Part shown: positions 33,661 through 44,859 of the stretch, piece by piece
Position numbering within the stretch: position 1 is the first letter of the stretch
How the letters are laid out: each line of letters starts with the position of its first letter
Origin: Symbiodinium kawagutii
Lineage: Eukaryota > Sar > Dinophyceae > Suessiales > Symbiodiniaceae
DNA length: 64,000 bases
Assembly: GCA_009767595.1 (NCBI GenBank)
Contig: VSDK01010628.1
Span: 331,910-395,909, forward strand
Reading direction: 5' to 3'
Notes under the pieces: model-generated
Databases searched by the model: none
Told to the model about the DNA's origin: nothing
What the model saw: the letters and a program-made list of their open reading frames with translations, nothing else
Program-made: the position numbers and the translations under genes

Positions 33661-34170
33661 CATCGCGCCAACACCTTCGGAATCCTGTCCTCAAATGTTC
33701 TCTGATTGGTTAACCGCCAGATGCCAAAATCCTCACAAGTGAGCACATTTAAGATGAATTATTTACATGTTGGTTACAAACCGCCATTATCTCCCACCAA
33801 AATCATCAACCACAAATTATCATCAACCATTGCGAATCACCAATATCCATGATTGGTCAGTGTCGGTGCTTACTGACTCAAAGATCATCAATACGGTCAT
33901 CGAAAATGATGTTTTACTACCGTCTTCCGATCCATTCTTTGACTAGTAACAACTTTTGACCAATGATCGACCACTATGAACCATAATCAACATTAACCAC
34001 TCTTTACCACTATCAACCACTATCAACTGTTATGAATCAACTACTATGAGCCATTAATAGCAGCCACAGGCAACATTTGAAAAAAGATTGGCCGCATCAA
34101 CGACTATTATTTGTTGCTGTCCACCAAAACCACTCTTAAACACTATCATTGAATAATGCATACTAATCTG
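33661..34170. other. No gene; ACTATCAACC-word repeat
   Basis: 33780-34060 consists of loosely repeated CCACTATCAACCACTATCAA-type words, the reverse-strand form of the ATGATGGTT repeats elsewhere. Confidence 0.6.
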
Positions 34171-34276
34171 GCTGGTGGTTTCAAAGATTTTTTATTGTCA
34201 CTAGTAACTATTAACAAATGGTTCGTTGAGTACTATTTTTCATAGGGATGGTTGAAACATGTTGAAACCACCAAGC
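34171..34276. mobile_element. MITE-2 family copy
   Basis: GCTGGTGGTTTCAAAGATTT on the left pairs with CATGTTGAAACCACCAAGC on the right. The interior has TTTTTATTGTCACTAGTAA and AAATGGTTCGTTGAGTACT. Confidence 0.7.
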
Positions 34277-34286
34277 AGTAATGCTA

Positions 34287-34474
34287 TCATTGATACACCA
34301 CTGCCCACCGTTCTTCAGGACTGGCGTCATCAGGTGGGGCAGCTGTGGGTGGACTTTGAACAGTCAGGGGGTGGCCAGTCGGCGAAAGGTTGGCAACCAC
34401 GGGGGGTAATGATGAATCATTGTTGTCAACCATGTTAGGTTGATCCAAGAGAATGGCCATGATTTGCGATTCTC
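34287..34474 (-). pseudogene. 3' part of a minus-strand exon cut by element 2
   Basis: The minus frame encodes ESQIMAILLDQPNMVDNNDS, VVANLSPTGHPLTVQSP and ends in EERWAVVYQ and a stop. Its other side lies at 59698-59720, across the retroelement. On the minus strand, 59716 down to 59698 reads a CCCATCAG acceptor-like site and CTATTGTT, and the frame stays open over the shared GCATG into 34474. Element 2 therefore seems to have landed in a coding exon. The protein is unrecognised and proline-rich at its end. Confidence 0.4.
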
Positions 34475-34536
34475 GCATGTGTGATCCTAAAAGGGGAAGC
34501 ATGCACGATAAATGTCCACACCATAGCTTGAGGCTC
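34475..34536 (+). repeat. A1 split direct repeat of element 2
   Basis: 62 bp from GCATGTGTGATCCTAAAAGG to AGCTTGAGGCTC, identical to A2 at 59445-59506. It contains GGGGAAGCATGCACG, a short palindrome around GCATGC. Confidence 0.95.
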
Positions 34537-34884
34537 AGGTTGCTTCTCCCAGGCTCCCCGTGGAGCAGGGGGGTTGCAGCTCTGTGCCTTGGTTCGCCTG
34601 GGGGATCCTTCTGGCTGCTCCGTAGCGGCAGAGGGTGAACCTGGGTCGGCGCGGCTCCCTGGGCCTTGATTGGCTGGGGAGCGACATCGCGGAAGTGGAA
34701 GGTCTCCCTGGCTCCCCGTGGGGCTGGGAGAGCGGAAGCTTCGAGGAAGCAGGAGGTGGAAAGGCCTTGGTGCCTCCCTTGGAGGTGCCCTGAGGGAACC
34801 TGAGGTTCCTTTTCCACTTGGTCTGAGCCAAGTGTAGTGGCACAGGGTCTGAACCCTTGGGCCTTGGGGAGGCCGAGCTTGACG
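34537..34884 (+). other. Leader of element 2
   Basis: GC-rich 348 bp between A1 and the Gag start codon. It contains a repeated CCCAGGCTCCCCGTGG / CCTGGCTCCCCGTGG at 34548 and 34707. Probably the promoter and untranslated leader, by analogy; no promoter motif is identifiable. Confidence 0.5.
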
Positions 34885-36282
34885 ATGGTGGAGGCCATCA
34901 AGAAGAAGCTCTTGGACAAGGGGGGCACCAAGGAGGACTGGGACTATGCCTTAACCCTCGGGGTGTCGCCCAGTGACCAAGGATGGGTGGATGGAAAAGT
35001 GATGAAGGATGAGGCGCTGGGTTTTGCACAGCGAGTGATGGAGCAAGGGATGATGATCGAGTACGAGTGCTATGATGCTCGAGGTGGTCCCCAGGGAAAG
35101 GCCGTCCTACGGTTGAAAGATTGGTTGGAGTATGGAAGTGGCCTGCTGAAGGGAGAGCATCAGGTGGCGAGCGATCCGTACTATGAATGGTACGGCACCC
35201 AGCTCCAGGAGGACAATGCGGTCTACCATGTGTGCAGTGGATCGAGGAGAAGTTGCCGAGTGAGGTTACCAAGAGGGGACCGCAGAGAATTTATCCACCT
35301 TGAGAGGTGGCGGGTTGCCACCCCTATGGCCTTGATGGCGGCCGATTACTCAGCTGAGCTGGGGAAGAGGCTTTTGGAGGAGTGGGTGAGCAACTACACG
35401 CCTCGAGTCCCCGAGCCTGCCGGGCTGCCTAGTGGCGGCAAGGGCAAGGGCGTTGGACATCGCGATCCAACAGGGGCTGACGAAGCCTTGAGGGCTGTGG
35501 AGGCGGCGACGGCAGCAGCTGTGGAGGTAGAGAGAGTGGCTCCAGGTTCGTCCAAGGACCAAGCAAAGAGGAGAGCACCGAGTGCGAGAGGCTCGGTGGG
35601 TGAGCTGCTTTCGAAGAAGGCGGAGGAACACAAAGCGGCGAAGAGGAAGAAGGATGAGGAGAAGCGAGATCGGCAACGTGGACGTTCCAGAAGCAGGGGA
35701 CGTAGGAGGAGGAGAAAGGGAGATGCCGATGAGGATAAGAGCCCTGAGTCCTCGAGATCGCGAAGCAGCGGTTCATCGCCAGGTTTTCAACGGCCCTCCG
35801 CCCGGGGGGAGGCCGAGATGTGGCGGCTGAGCCAAAGGAACCCCGGGTCGTTGCTGAGGAAAGCCATCAAAGAGATGCAGAGGTACTTGGCAGCGAGGGC
35901 AGAAGGAGGAGAGGACGGCATGGAGAGCGACTGGACCAACTCCCGGATGCTGTCCTACATAAACCAGGTGGTTCTGGTTCAGCACCCTCCGGCCTCTATA
36001 GGCATCCGGAATCAAAGAGAGCTGATCACTCTCGGGACAGCGGTGGACCTGCTGTTGGGAGGAAAACTAGGAGAACTAGGGGACCTCCTAGTCCAAAGGA
36101 TCAAGGCGTTAGAGACGTCTTTCTCAGACGCCGGTTGGGCTACGGCTCGTCATCAGGAGTTGATACCTCCACAAGGGGCGAGCCTCACCACGGAGGACGA
36201 GAGAAGGAAAGCCGCTCGCATGGAACTGGCGACGGTAAAGCTGAAGGAAGCGGTGATGAAGAACCGGGGGGCGAACAAATAG
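34885..36282 (+). CDS. Gag-like ORF1 of element 2
   Basis: 465 codons from ATG at 34885 (MVEAIKKKLLDKGG) to the stop at 36280-36282. The frame is open from 34837 but has no earlier ATG. The N-terminal 150 residues form a globular-looking region (KVMKDEALGFAQRVMEQGMM; YYEWYGTQLQEDNAVYHVC). Next is an Ala/Glu-rich linker, a basic SR-like block at about residues 240-300 (RDRQRGRSRSRGRRRRRK) and a C-terminal helical domain (AEMWRLSQRNPGSLLRKAIK; AVDLLLGGKLGELGDLLVQR). It is probably the nucleocapsid precursor. The Gag-to-pol frame change lies between about 35820 and 36282, where a second frame overlaps; I see no classic slippery heptamer. Confidence 0.65.
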   Translation: MVEAIKKKLLDKGGTKEDWDYALTLGVSPSDQGWVDGKVMKDEALGFAQRVMEQGMMIEYECYDARGGPQGKAVLRLKDWLEYGSGLLKGEHQVASDPYYEWYGTQLQEDNAVYHVCSGSRRSCRVRLPRGDRREFIHLERWRVATPMALMAADYSAELGKRLLEEWVSNYTPRVPEPAGLPSGGKGKGVGHRDPTGADEALRAVEAATAAAVEVERVAPGSSKDQAKRRAPSARGSVGELLSKKAEEHKAAKRKKDEEKRDRQRGRSRSRGRRRRRKGDADEDKSPESSRSRSSGSSPGFQRPSARGEAEMWRLSQRNPGSLLRKAIKEMQRYLAARAEGGEDGMESDWTNSRMLSYINQVVLVQHPPASIGIRNQRELITLGTAVDLLLGGKLGELGDLLVQRIKALETSFSDAGWATARHQELIPPQGASLTTEDERRKAARMELATVKLKEAVMKNRGANK

Positions 36283-37290
36283 GAAATAGGCGGCGGGCCC
36301 AGAGGGAAGGACCACTGGCCCGTGACGCCATCCTGGAAGAAAGGAAGGAGCAAAGGGAAGGAGAGCCCCCGACGAGTGGTGATCGAGGAGAAGCCCAACG
36401 AGATAAGCAACCCCAAAGAAGGAACCGGAGATCAAGGAGCAGGGAAGGAAGGGGAGGAGAAAGAGCCCAGGCGTCCGGCATGGATGAAAGGAGCTCGAAG
36501 ATGGATGAAAGGAGGAAAAGAAAAGAACAAAGGCAAAGGGAAGAGCCCATGGAAGAAGTGGGAGCCGAGGCGAAGTCCGACGCCAATGAGGCAGAGTGGG
36601 ACACCACGAGCATCCTCTCCGAGCAAGTGACAGGGGAGGAAGAGGAAGCCTTCCAGCTGTTGAAGAGCTGGTTGAGGAGCGAAGACACGGGCAACCTGAC
36701 TGTGTCGCAGTGTGGTGCTCTCCTGGCTCTGTCAGCCCACCGAAGTCACACCCCCCTTGGCCAGTACTTGGGCAAGATGGTGTTGGGGTCAGACGGTGAT
36801 GAGGGCGGTAGACAGCGGAGTGTGCTGCCCCTTCCGTTGAAAGATGATTCCAAGATGGCCTTGAAGGAACTCTTCGAAGGAGGGGAGTACCGTCGGTTGG
36901 CTGGGACATGGGGGATGAAAAAGGAGAGCAAGGAGAAGGCAGCTAGAGTGGCCCGGAAAACGGGCATGCTGATTTGGCATGGCTTAATGGTGGCCACCGT
37001 GAATTTTCTGTGGACCGGAGGCAGCAAGTTAGCCAGGGTTCACAAGGGGCCGGTGACGAAGGCCCAGGAAATGGCCTTGGAGCGTTTCTGGACAGCGGTG
37101 CGAGTGTTTGTGGATGACACCGCAGAATCAAAGGAGAAGGTCCCTCGGTCGATGGGGGTAGCAGATTGGGGAGGCAAGCTTGGAGACGTGAAGATCTCCT
37201 ATACCGGAGAGATCGTCGAAAAAGCGCATCGCTTGACGGTCGACCAAGTGCTCCCCCAGCATGGGTTGTCAGGAATGATACTAGTGCCGG
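36283..37290 (+). CDS. N-terminal part of the pol polyprotein of element 2
   Basis: A frame open from 35820 continues to 37373. After a very basic stretch (about 36290-36560) it encodes a folded region: EEEAFQLLKSWLRSEDTGNL, SVLPLPLKDDSKMALKELFE, MLIWHGLMVATVNFLWTGGS, MGVADWGGKLGDVKISYTGE and AHRLTVDQVLP. In related dinoflagellate elements I recall the last words continuing directly into GLPPRGYGG and RT. Here that continuation is found at 55270 instead, where GLPPRGYGGSVPLQELCEGE occurs. After about 37265 the frame runs into the hairpin repeats and ends, so this protein is broken by the insertion. Confidence 0.65.
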
Positions 37291-37383
37291 TGTCAGCTGG
37301 AGAGCCGGTGTCAGCCGGAGAGCCGGTGTCAGCATGGTGGGTGGGCAGCACGTTGGCGCCAGCACTAGTATAGTGCCGGTGTC
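37278..37383. repeat. Left-edge hairpin and GCCGGTGTCAGC repeats
   Basis: A half copy (TACTAGTGCCGGTGTC, 37279-37294) is followed by two GAGAGCCGGTGTCAGC units and then a full 29-bp hairpin at 37355-37383. Its arms are GGCGCCAGCACTA and TAGTGCCGGTGTC and its core is GTA. The same hairpin with core TAC occurs twice at the right edge, 55097-55125 and 55136-55164. The nine bases after the hairpin (AGTCTCCA) are also shared with the first right copy. Confidence 0.8.
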
Positions 37384-37751
37384 AGTCTCCACGTTGGGTG
37401 CGTGACACATAACACCCATAATGTTTCCAAGTTTTTTTGGCAAGAGCTAAGCATGTGACACGAAGGCCCATGTTGTTTCTATTTTTTTGTGGCAAGGGCT
37501 ATAGCACGGTCAGAACGGTGTTTGTAGGACACAAGAAAAAAGGAAACTTGGAGGTATCTAGCCCAGAAATCATACATGATAATAAGTGGGCATGTGGATA
37601 AATCATGCAAATTAGCACATGTCAAATTACATGTCTATGTCTGAACTATATCTCACCTACATGTGTGGGATGTGTTGGCGTGAAGATCCCCGATCACACC
37701 CTCAGACATCACCTGTGGGTCCCGTGGCTGACCAAACAGCTGTTTCTATTT
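37384..37751. other. Spacer at the left edge of the inserted block
   Basis: No coding. Two related words, TAACACCCATAATGTTTCCA and GGCCCATGTTGTTTC, follow GTGACAC at 37404 and 37457, a small direct repeat. The 3' untranslated end of the minus-strand gene should lie here. Confidence 0.5.
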
Positions 37752-38713
37752 TTACTCTGGGTTCATGCCAGTCCACCGCAAACAAGCGGCAACGCTGTAT
37801 CTAAAGAGAACATGTTTAGAAACAAATCTCGCATTGGACTGGACAGCCAATCGTTTTGAACGACGGACAAAATCCTCGTCCAGGAAGTTTTGACAATACT
37901 TTGGATTCAGGAAATGAAAGTCATATGTCAAATGTTCAAGGCCATGCACCTTGGGACGTTGACGCCACCTTGTTTGGCGTTTGGTCAAAGCCAGGGCTCC
38001 CATTTTCATGGAGGCACTTCGAAAAATAAGGTACCCAACCTCAAATCTTTTCCATTGAGGGTATGTGAAAACCCGACCAGCATTCAGACACGCCAGCTCC
38101 ATTTCAGTCAGTCCAGTCGCAGCGCCGGCTCGATACCTTAGCCGCAGATCAGGTCAAGCACCCGGATCATGGGAAATCATGGGAACAAATTCTATCCCCA
38201 ATAAAATTGACCCTTTAAAGTAAAAAATGACAGTGAGCAGTGGCAACAATTGTACACAATCATTTTACCATAGGAATCAGTTCCATACCCATACGTTTAT
38301 AATGATTGTATAAAGCAATATTTTGTTGACACTGCCCAACGTATGTTGCAGGGAAAGTTTCATATCTTCATCAGCTCCACTCCATTCTGCGAATTGTCGG
38401 GCCAAACTCGCTATCCAGAAGATCATATACCGGCACGCTGTTGCACTCAAGATTTTCTGGGAGATCTCCAAGTATTTACCAGCATCCGGTTTGAGCGTTG
38501 ATGGGTTGAACAACTTCTTTTGAGCTCGATCAGCCAAATCAAACTCATGTGCCTCACACCATTCGCGATAGCTACGCCATAGCTGATTCAACCGTTTTTC
38601 GCGACTTGTTTCGTTGAAGTACAGAGTCTTGTCGGACCAATCAAGTAGGCACGAAGTTATGACATCCACCATCACCGCCAAGTGTGTTAGATGCATAATG
38701 TCTGGCAGTATTC
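37752..38713 (-). CDS. 3' exons of an intron-rich dinoflagellate gene (gene M)
   Basis: The terminal exon, about 38100 to 37752, encodes SMKMGALALTKRQTRWRQRP, KVHGLEHLTYDFHFLNPKYC and LDEDFVRRSKRLAVQSNARF and ends at a stop at 37752. The preceding exon, 38713 to 38341, follows a GCCCCAG acceptor and encodes GILPDIMHLTHLAV, TSREKRLNQLWRSYREWCEA and AGKYLEISQKILSATACRYM. I recognise this word order (RPKxHxLEHL then DEDFVxRxxRLA, preceded by SQKxLSAxACR) as the C-terminus of a large uncharacterised protein family that is frequent in Symbiodiniaceae (from memory). The frames are clean, suggesting an intact 3' end. Confidence 0.6.
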
Positions 38714-38954
38714 CTGGGGCCCATGCTGACCGCGATCAACCAAAAAGCGAAACCATTCCTACAAAACAAACTTGTCGCCATCTATTTGTAAATGTTTTTG
38801 TAAATGCCCCCAAACCATACACACATACAAGTATACAAAAACATATATGTATAAATCAATGTGTGTCTACTATCCACTAGATACTATAAAAATGATTGTG
38901 TGTCCACAGATACTTACACACTATATGTTCCAATCAGTTTTATTTTTGAGATTC

Positions 38955-41400
38955 AGATCGGAAGCATGGCCAAGAGTCGCCAAGGAGACCAGCCTGGAAT
39001 GGTCATCAAGGGAGTTTCAGGATTCACGTCAGCCCACTCTTCCACAGTGACTAGCCTGGGTGGCAGGGTCACACCCCAGGATTGAACTATGCGTTGACTT
39101 GGCGATATAAAATTACCCTCCTAAGTTGCAACATGGTGGGATGCGATGATTGGACAACAACATCCCCCGTACCAAACAAGAGCCTAAGTGAAAAATTGCT
39201 ACGAAAAAAGACCATGGCTCGATTGCCGGTGGGCCGCATTTGGTCCAAAGGCGGTGTACAAGTATTCGTTCATCCCAGGGTTGTCCGTTTGGTAAACCCA
39301 TTGCACCGCCCGACAATAGATGCAGCATTGCTGCCGGGAAAAGAAGCCTGGGATTGACCACATGAACATAACCAATTAAACAATTTCCCCAATTATAAGC
39401 AAACTTTTCGGTGAAACATAAACAAAGCAAAAGTTTAAATCAAATATTGTCTATGGGAAACGTTCTGGGGAAAAAAGAATTCGGACAAAGTCCTGGTCAG
39501 CCTGTATGGCCTCCAAGACAGCAACAAATTTGCCAGCAATGCGTTTGCCCGCAAGAGCAGATCTGCCACGGTGGTAAGTAGCCGAAAACCGGGTACCCCA
39601 AGGGTCACAATGTGGAAACACACCATCACCTCAGCTGTAGGATATAATTGCAGGTAGTCCACAACCAGAACTGCAATGCACCTCATCATGTTTACATCCA
39701 AAATGCTTAGAGCCCATATATACCATTGAATCATTTTGGGGAAGATGTCCGCATTCAACCCCCCATACCAGCCAATGCCCCACAACTCTTACCCCCAATA
39801 AGTATCAACAATCCAACATTCAATGCTAACAGGGTACCCAGAGCTCTAAAGCTCCATGCGATCGTTTCCAAGATGCGTTTCCTGGAAGCTTCGTTGCAAT
39901 ACGTACCACTCATGCAAGAGATCCTCGGAGCCAGCGGGAGGCCATATGAAATTCAATGATGGGAAGCTGCCCAGGATCGACTAGATAAGGGGTGAGCTTT
40001 ATGAGTAATTTTAGAACATGATCGCGACATCACTTGACTTGACGCCATGTCGCAATATGCGGGTATCCATGGTGGCTGATGATCTTCCAGGAGCGACGAG
40101 AGGCAGGACCAGAGTGAGAATCTCGAATTTCTGCTTTCCTGAAGAATCGAATGTGTCCAGAGGTGTTGGAGAGGCTAACCGTGGCATGCTTGACTACCAA
40201 AACAAACCATCGAAATTGAACATACTTGTTTAAGAACCCATTCATTCTTGATGCAAGTGGCTGGAGCTTTCCGCTCCGTCACCAAACAACCTCAAAGGTA
40301 TGACCAAGCCAGGGTCATTCGCCTCAGTGAAAGCCAGAAATTTCTAGCTCATTGGTTCAACAGCGCATGTTTTAGAAAAACAATGACACCACACATATTG
40401 CAACTATGTGGCTCTAAAAACTGGGTGATTGCGAAACCAATCCGTGCCAGTCTCATGTGACCAGAATTCGCCCAGAGCCTTGGACAAGGTTGGAAGCATA
40501 CGTATTGCATCCCCAAGGCTGTTATGGTAAATGGGTCATAATGCTAAACAAGAAACACCAGGCTCCCCAATCAATTTCTTTGTGAGGTCCACTGGCTCGA
40601 ATGCGAAAAAAGCCCCCACCACTTCATGAGGCAAGAATAGCGAATGCCACCCCGATGTTCTCATTTCCCCCCGGGCATCCTCATAGGAAACCGGAACTTC
40701 AATCCTGAGCGAACTGTCAATGGGAGATTTGCCAAACAATACTGGTTCAGATTCATGTGATCATGTTGAACTCTTGGGTGACAAGGCGCTCAAATGGTTC
40801 TGGCAAAGCTTTTCCTTAGATTTCAATTTCTTACAAGCATACTGGTTTGGCATCACTAACCTCATGTTGTTATTTTGCGATAAAGTTACTCCAAGGTTGG
40901 GCATACGCCCATCTTTCCAATACTCGTCCTGGGCCCCAGCTGCTGCGGGCACCGCGCAGGGCTTCGATGAGTTGGCAAATCGATTTCCTGAGCTGCTTGG
41001 CGCGGGCAAATGGACTTTGGACAATTAATGTTGACCCAGCCACGTACAAGGGACAAAACCCCACACTAACCCAACCAGCCGCGAGTTTGTGGCCGAGACA
41101 CGGGAGGAAGTGGTGCGGGAATCTTTCAAGCCGGCCTCAATCGGCCAACATCATTACACAGTGCTGGGTTTCAGGGGTGAAAACCTTAGGGTTGGACATA
41201 TCAATTTTTGAAGTCTTTGCATTTGGACCTGGCAAGAAACAAAATCATAATCTGATGATTGGTGGGTTCGAGATGGTTCGAGACTTTGGGTGTTCAAACT
41301 TGACGAGTCCGGCCTCGCCATCTCCAAGCATCTCGAAAAAGTCATGGACTAAACCCTGAACAATTTCCGGGATGGCTGAGTCTGCCACATCTGACATTTC
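38955..41400 (-). CDS. Middle-to-late exons of gene M
   Basis: In transcript order. 41400-41240: DVADSAIPEIVQGLVHDFFE. 40735-40565: SLRIEVPVSYEDARGEMRTS and WHSLFLPHEVVGAFFAFEPV. 40484-40405: ALGEFWSHETGTDWFRNHPV, after a TTGTCCAAG acceptor in matching phase. 40160-40030: KFEILTLVLPLVAPGRSSAT. About 39925-39850: RKRILETIAWSFRALG. About 39560-39440: FVAVLEAIQADQDFVRILFS. 39347-39213: CCIYCRAVQWVYQTDNPGMN. 39050-38955: VTVEEWADVNPETPLMTIPG. The join from 39213 to 39050 keeps frame (G|TC). Some boundaries are approximate and intervening exons may be missed. Confidence 0.55.
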
Positions 41401-42067
41401 TGTCAGGGGTTCGTTGAAACTAGATGATCTAGATGGCCGCGGCTGGATGAGGTATAAGCTTGGTCATGCAGCGCGCATGCCTGTCACACCTGAAGCTCGG
41501 ACATGATGTTGGGATGGCGTTTCAGAGACGGCCCTTCGAATAATGAGTGAACATTTCATGGGGAACCATTGGTGCTTGGTTTAGTTGGACCTTAAAGTTA
41601 ATCATCCGTGATGTATCTATTTTGTACCCTATATATATATATTTATGTGTTTACTAATACACAAATATGTTTTGATTTCCTTCATCTCACATTATTCGAC
41701 GGGTCGTGAAACTTGATTGGCAGCATAGCGCCATTTTGCCACATGAACGTTCGCTGTGTCACACCAGGGTTCTCTCCCTGATCGGGACGGGATGTTTATC
41801 CACATGGCGGTAACCCCGAAACCATCAGCCCCAAAAACAAAGGCTCTAAACAAATTGTTGTGGTCTAATGCTGCGAACGTTGAACATGGTTGCTATGGTT
41901 TCGTGATCTTACCCCATTTCCAGTGTCTTGCTTTGAAGCAGACACACCCGCAAAGATCCATGGCACACACACCACACGGTGCACCCCATCCGCTCATCAT
42001 GATCCACATATATAGGGACCCAAAACCTTTGTATTCAAGTTGATGTTCCGAATGTGTGTCAATTCGA
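41401..42067. other. No exon recognised
   Basis: AT-rich, with a TA tract at 41630-41645. It probably includes an intron of gene M, but I could not find coding sequence. Confidence 0.4.
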
Positions 42068-43360
42068 AATTCAGTCTTCATCAGGTTCCATGTTTTCATC
42101 AGGTTCCATGGCTTCATCAACTGGTTCATCTTCCGGCCATTCATCTGGCAACGTATCAGGAAAAGCTGGTTCAGCTGGCTCTTTAGCCTGCTTCGCTTTG
42201 GCTTTGGCCTTCTTCTTTGGACGTAACTTGGCCTCTGCCTTTCGCCTTTCAGCAGCTAGACCTTAAGAGCCAAACTGTCACGAACGAAAACATGTCAGTA
42301 GATCGATCTAATCAAGAATGAGCATGTAGGCCACACTGGATCATGTCAAGCGCTGGACGAGGAAGGCAACTAGGAAGAGGGTGCTAGCAACAGGGTGCCG
42401 AGGTGTTTGGAATATGTTGGAAACAGTAGTGCGGAGCAGCTACAGTTGAATGACCCCTTTGATTTGAACAGTCTTGTTTTGAACATGAAATATGTATATA
42501 TGTGAATTATGTTTTCTTTTGTTGGCTTGTAGTGTCCCCGTATATGTCCCAATACCAAACCTTTGAGAACCCCACGGCGATCATAGCTCTCTTTGATCGT
42601 GGCAGCATCTTGGATTTGAGTCACAGCACCCTGGCAGCAAGCTGACTGGGCCGGTATTGCCGAGCGGTTTTGTCACGGCGGCGGAACACCTGGGAAGTTT
42701 GATGCTGTAGTATACCACTCTGTCAACAATAATTGCTTGCGTATTTAAGGGCTCAATCTATTTGGGAAAAATGTTCAGACCATTATGGCCTCCAAAAAGG
42801 CTTTTTCCCGCTCCATAATCAGTTTGTACTCCTCGAACGGCACAGCTTTGAAAATCTTGTCGGTGATCCTCGCCCATGATGAGAGCAGGTGACATGTTCT
42901 GGGTTTGAAGGGTTTGGGAAGCAGGAAAGCAAGCAAATACAGTTTACTTACCAAGCCGAATGCTCGGCCAGTCAAAAGTTAAGGGTCTGGCTCACTGATC
43001 ATCTTGGTGATTTTCTTGTAGATCTCACCCAGGCCAGCCAAAGTAGCCTGGATGATTTGCAGAACTGGTTTTTAATGATCTATATGGATATGAATTGTCC
43101 AGCAATGATGGAAATCAAGTTATAGTCGTATAGCACCTCCTGGTGCTTCATGTTCGTAGCCCTCAACGCTTCCGCAGTCGATCTAGCTTTTTGGGCTAGC
43201 TTGTCGGCCCTTGGAGCAACAAAATTTCAACACATATGTAGAAAAAAGTGTTTGTGCACTTGAATGAAGTACATTGATCGGGGAAAACTCTGAGGGTTTA
43301 GCGCTCCCATCGCTGTGTCAAAATTCTCACGCTCCACTTGATCAGCAGTCTTCTCAGCCT
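42068..43360 (-). CDS. Middle exons of gene M (linker region)
   Basis: Minus-strand candidates in transcript order. 43360-43270: LGQAEKTADQVERENFDTAM. 43215-43130: QKARSTAEALRATNMKHQEV. 43086-43000: LQIIQATLAGLGEIYKKITK. 42890-42775: ITDKIFKAVPFEEYKLIMER. 42266-42070: a Lys/Ala-rich stretch (KLRPKKKAKAKAKQAKEP) followed by an acidic end (EDEPVDEAMEPDENMEPDED) and TGA. The helical, charged character fits the linker part of the family. The stop near 42070 could mean that one gene ends here and another begins, or that a splice site was missed. Confidence 0.45.
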
Positions 43361-43513
43361 GCCCAAGGAATGGATCGATATTTTCTATGGAACGCTGGCA
43401 CGATGAGAGTGGTGAGCTTTCAGTTCAAGGACACGGGACGGGATGAAACCAAACGACATGTACATTCCCAATCAAGTTTATGATCCCACCCTTGTACTTA
43501 ATAGCATTGATCA

Positions 43514-44397
43514 TTAATATTTTCCCGCCTTCACCTTAGCTTTTGCTTTTGCTTTGCTTTTTGTCTTCGCTTTTGGCGTGGCCTGCCCTTTTCCACCTTC
43601 AACCTCCTGATGGCCACCCTTGCCTTTGCCTCCGAAGTCCGCTGAAGCTGCCATCAGTCCATCTGCCAGGGTTGCCCTAGCAGCACGGTTGTCTGGAGCT
43701 GCGGCTGTGGCCTTCAAACGGTGTCCCACCTGTTGGCGGTTCTTAATGTTCTCCGAGTTCTCACGGAAAACCCAGTAGAGACGCATCTCTTTCTGGCTAC
43801 CATCCAAGTCTTGTGGGTGTTGTCTACCCGACTGCTGTCCAACTATGTTGGTCTCCACAAACCGTTTCTCTGCTTCTGAGTTTGAGTACAGGGTTCGGAT
43901 CTGACACAAAGGCAATTCTACCCATGATGAGTTGTCGTCCTTTTGGCTAAGCGCTACAAACTCTGCCTCAACCTCTACTGAATTCATAGTCTCATCCAGC
44001 ATGAAGGCCTTCAGTAGTTCAAATTTCTGAGAGCTGGTCCGAGCATTCTGGTACTTGGCCAACAGTCCAGGTTTCAATCCTGGGAAGTTGAAAAAGTGTT
44101 GGGAGGTTGAAAAAGTGTAACATGGTGTAACGAAAGGAACCAAACATGTTCTAGGCGAAGGGTGTTTGCTCAGGCTATATATGGTGGACATGTCCCCCAC
44201 AGCACCTGGCTGATGCATCCGTCTGCGCAATGCCTCGCGCTGACGTTTGCGCTCATCGGGAGGTAGATCTTCGAAGCATGTGAGCCCCTGGCGAAGCAAT
44301 GGATTTTTTATGGCTTACAATATCTTGATGTAGGATTCTGGCCTTGATCCGTTGGACATCATCGTCTGTCAGTAGCTTGACCTTGCCATCCATGTCT
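43514..44397 (-). CDS. Gene M exons with very short introns
   Basis: Exon 44397-44319 encodes DMDGKVKLLTDDDVQRIKAR and ends ATT|GTAAGC. Exon 44287-44206 encodes GLTCFEDLPPDERKRQREAL and ends CCAG|GTGCTG. The exon from 44079 down encodes GLKPGLLAKYQNARTSSQKF, ELLKAFMLDETMNSVEVEAE and MRLYWVFRENSENIKNRQQV, then a Lys/Ala-rich end to a stop at 43514 (or a donor AAG|GTGAAG just before it). The second intron, 44205-44080, is 126 nt with no stop in frame, so the frame reads straight through it. The first would be only 31 nt. The conserved block FELLKAFMLD...WVELP is one I know from Symbiodiniaceae proteins; function unknown. Confidence 0.55.
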
Positions 44398-44859
44398 GTG
44401 ATGGATAATATCGACACTTATGGTTCTTTAGAAAATAGAGTTGACCAAGAAAATGAAACAGAGAAGAACTGACGAAAGCTCCATTGATGGAGAACCATAA
44501 CATTGATTTGTTTCAAATCTCAATAGATCTAAGTATGGTACACGTTTCTTCCTCTGGGAGTCGCCCTCTTCAAGCAGCTTCTCCATATGAACAGGCCCAG
44601 TCCCATCAGACATGACGCTGGTCGAACGTCTCAAGAACTGTGGCCTGGGCAAGCCAAACAGAAATAACATGGGAGTATCGTATACCCTTTGGACAACTAC
44701 ATGCACCAACACATCAACAAATCTCAGTCTAAAGCTGTTCGTCAACTTGTGATGGTGGTGTTGGTGACGGTGTCGACGAGGCCGATCCTGGAGCAACACT
44801 TTTAGGACTTTAGGTAAACAAAGAAAACAAAACGCTTGGCTGATTGAAGCAACCACCCA

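Noticed and set aside
36240-36290. Programmed -1 frameshift site between Gag and pol of element 2
   Set aside because: The frames overlap in the right direction, but no X-XXY-YYZ heptamer is present at the Gag stop, so I did not annotate one.
35350-36909. Minus-strand frames of up to 261 codons opposite Gag of element 2
   Set aside because: Shadow frames of the GC-rich, Arg/Glu-rich plus-strand Gag coding.
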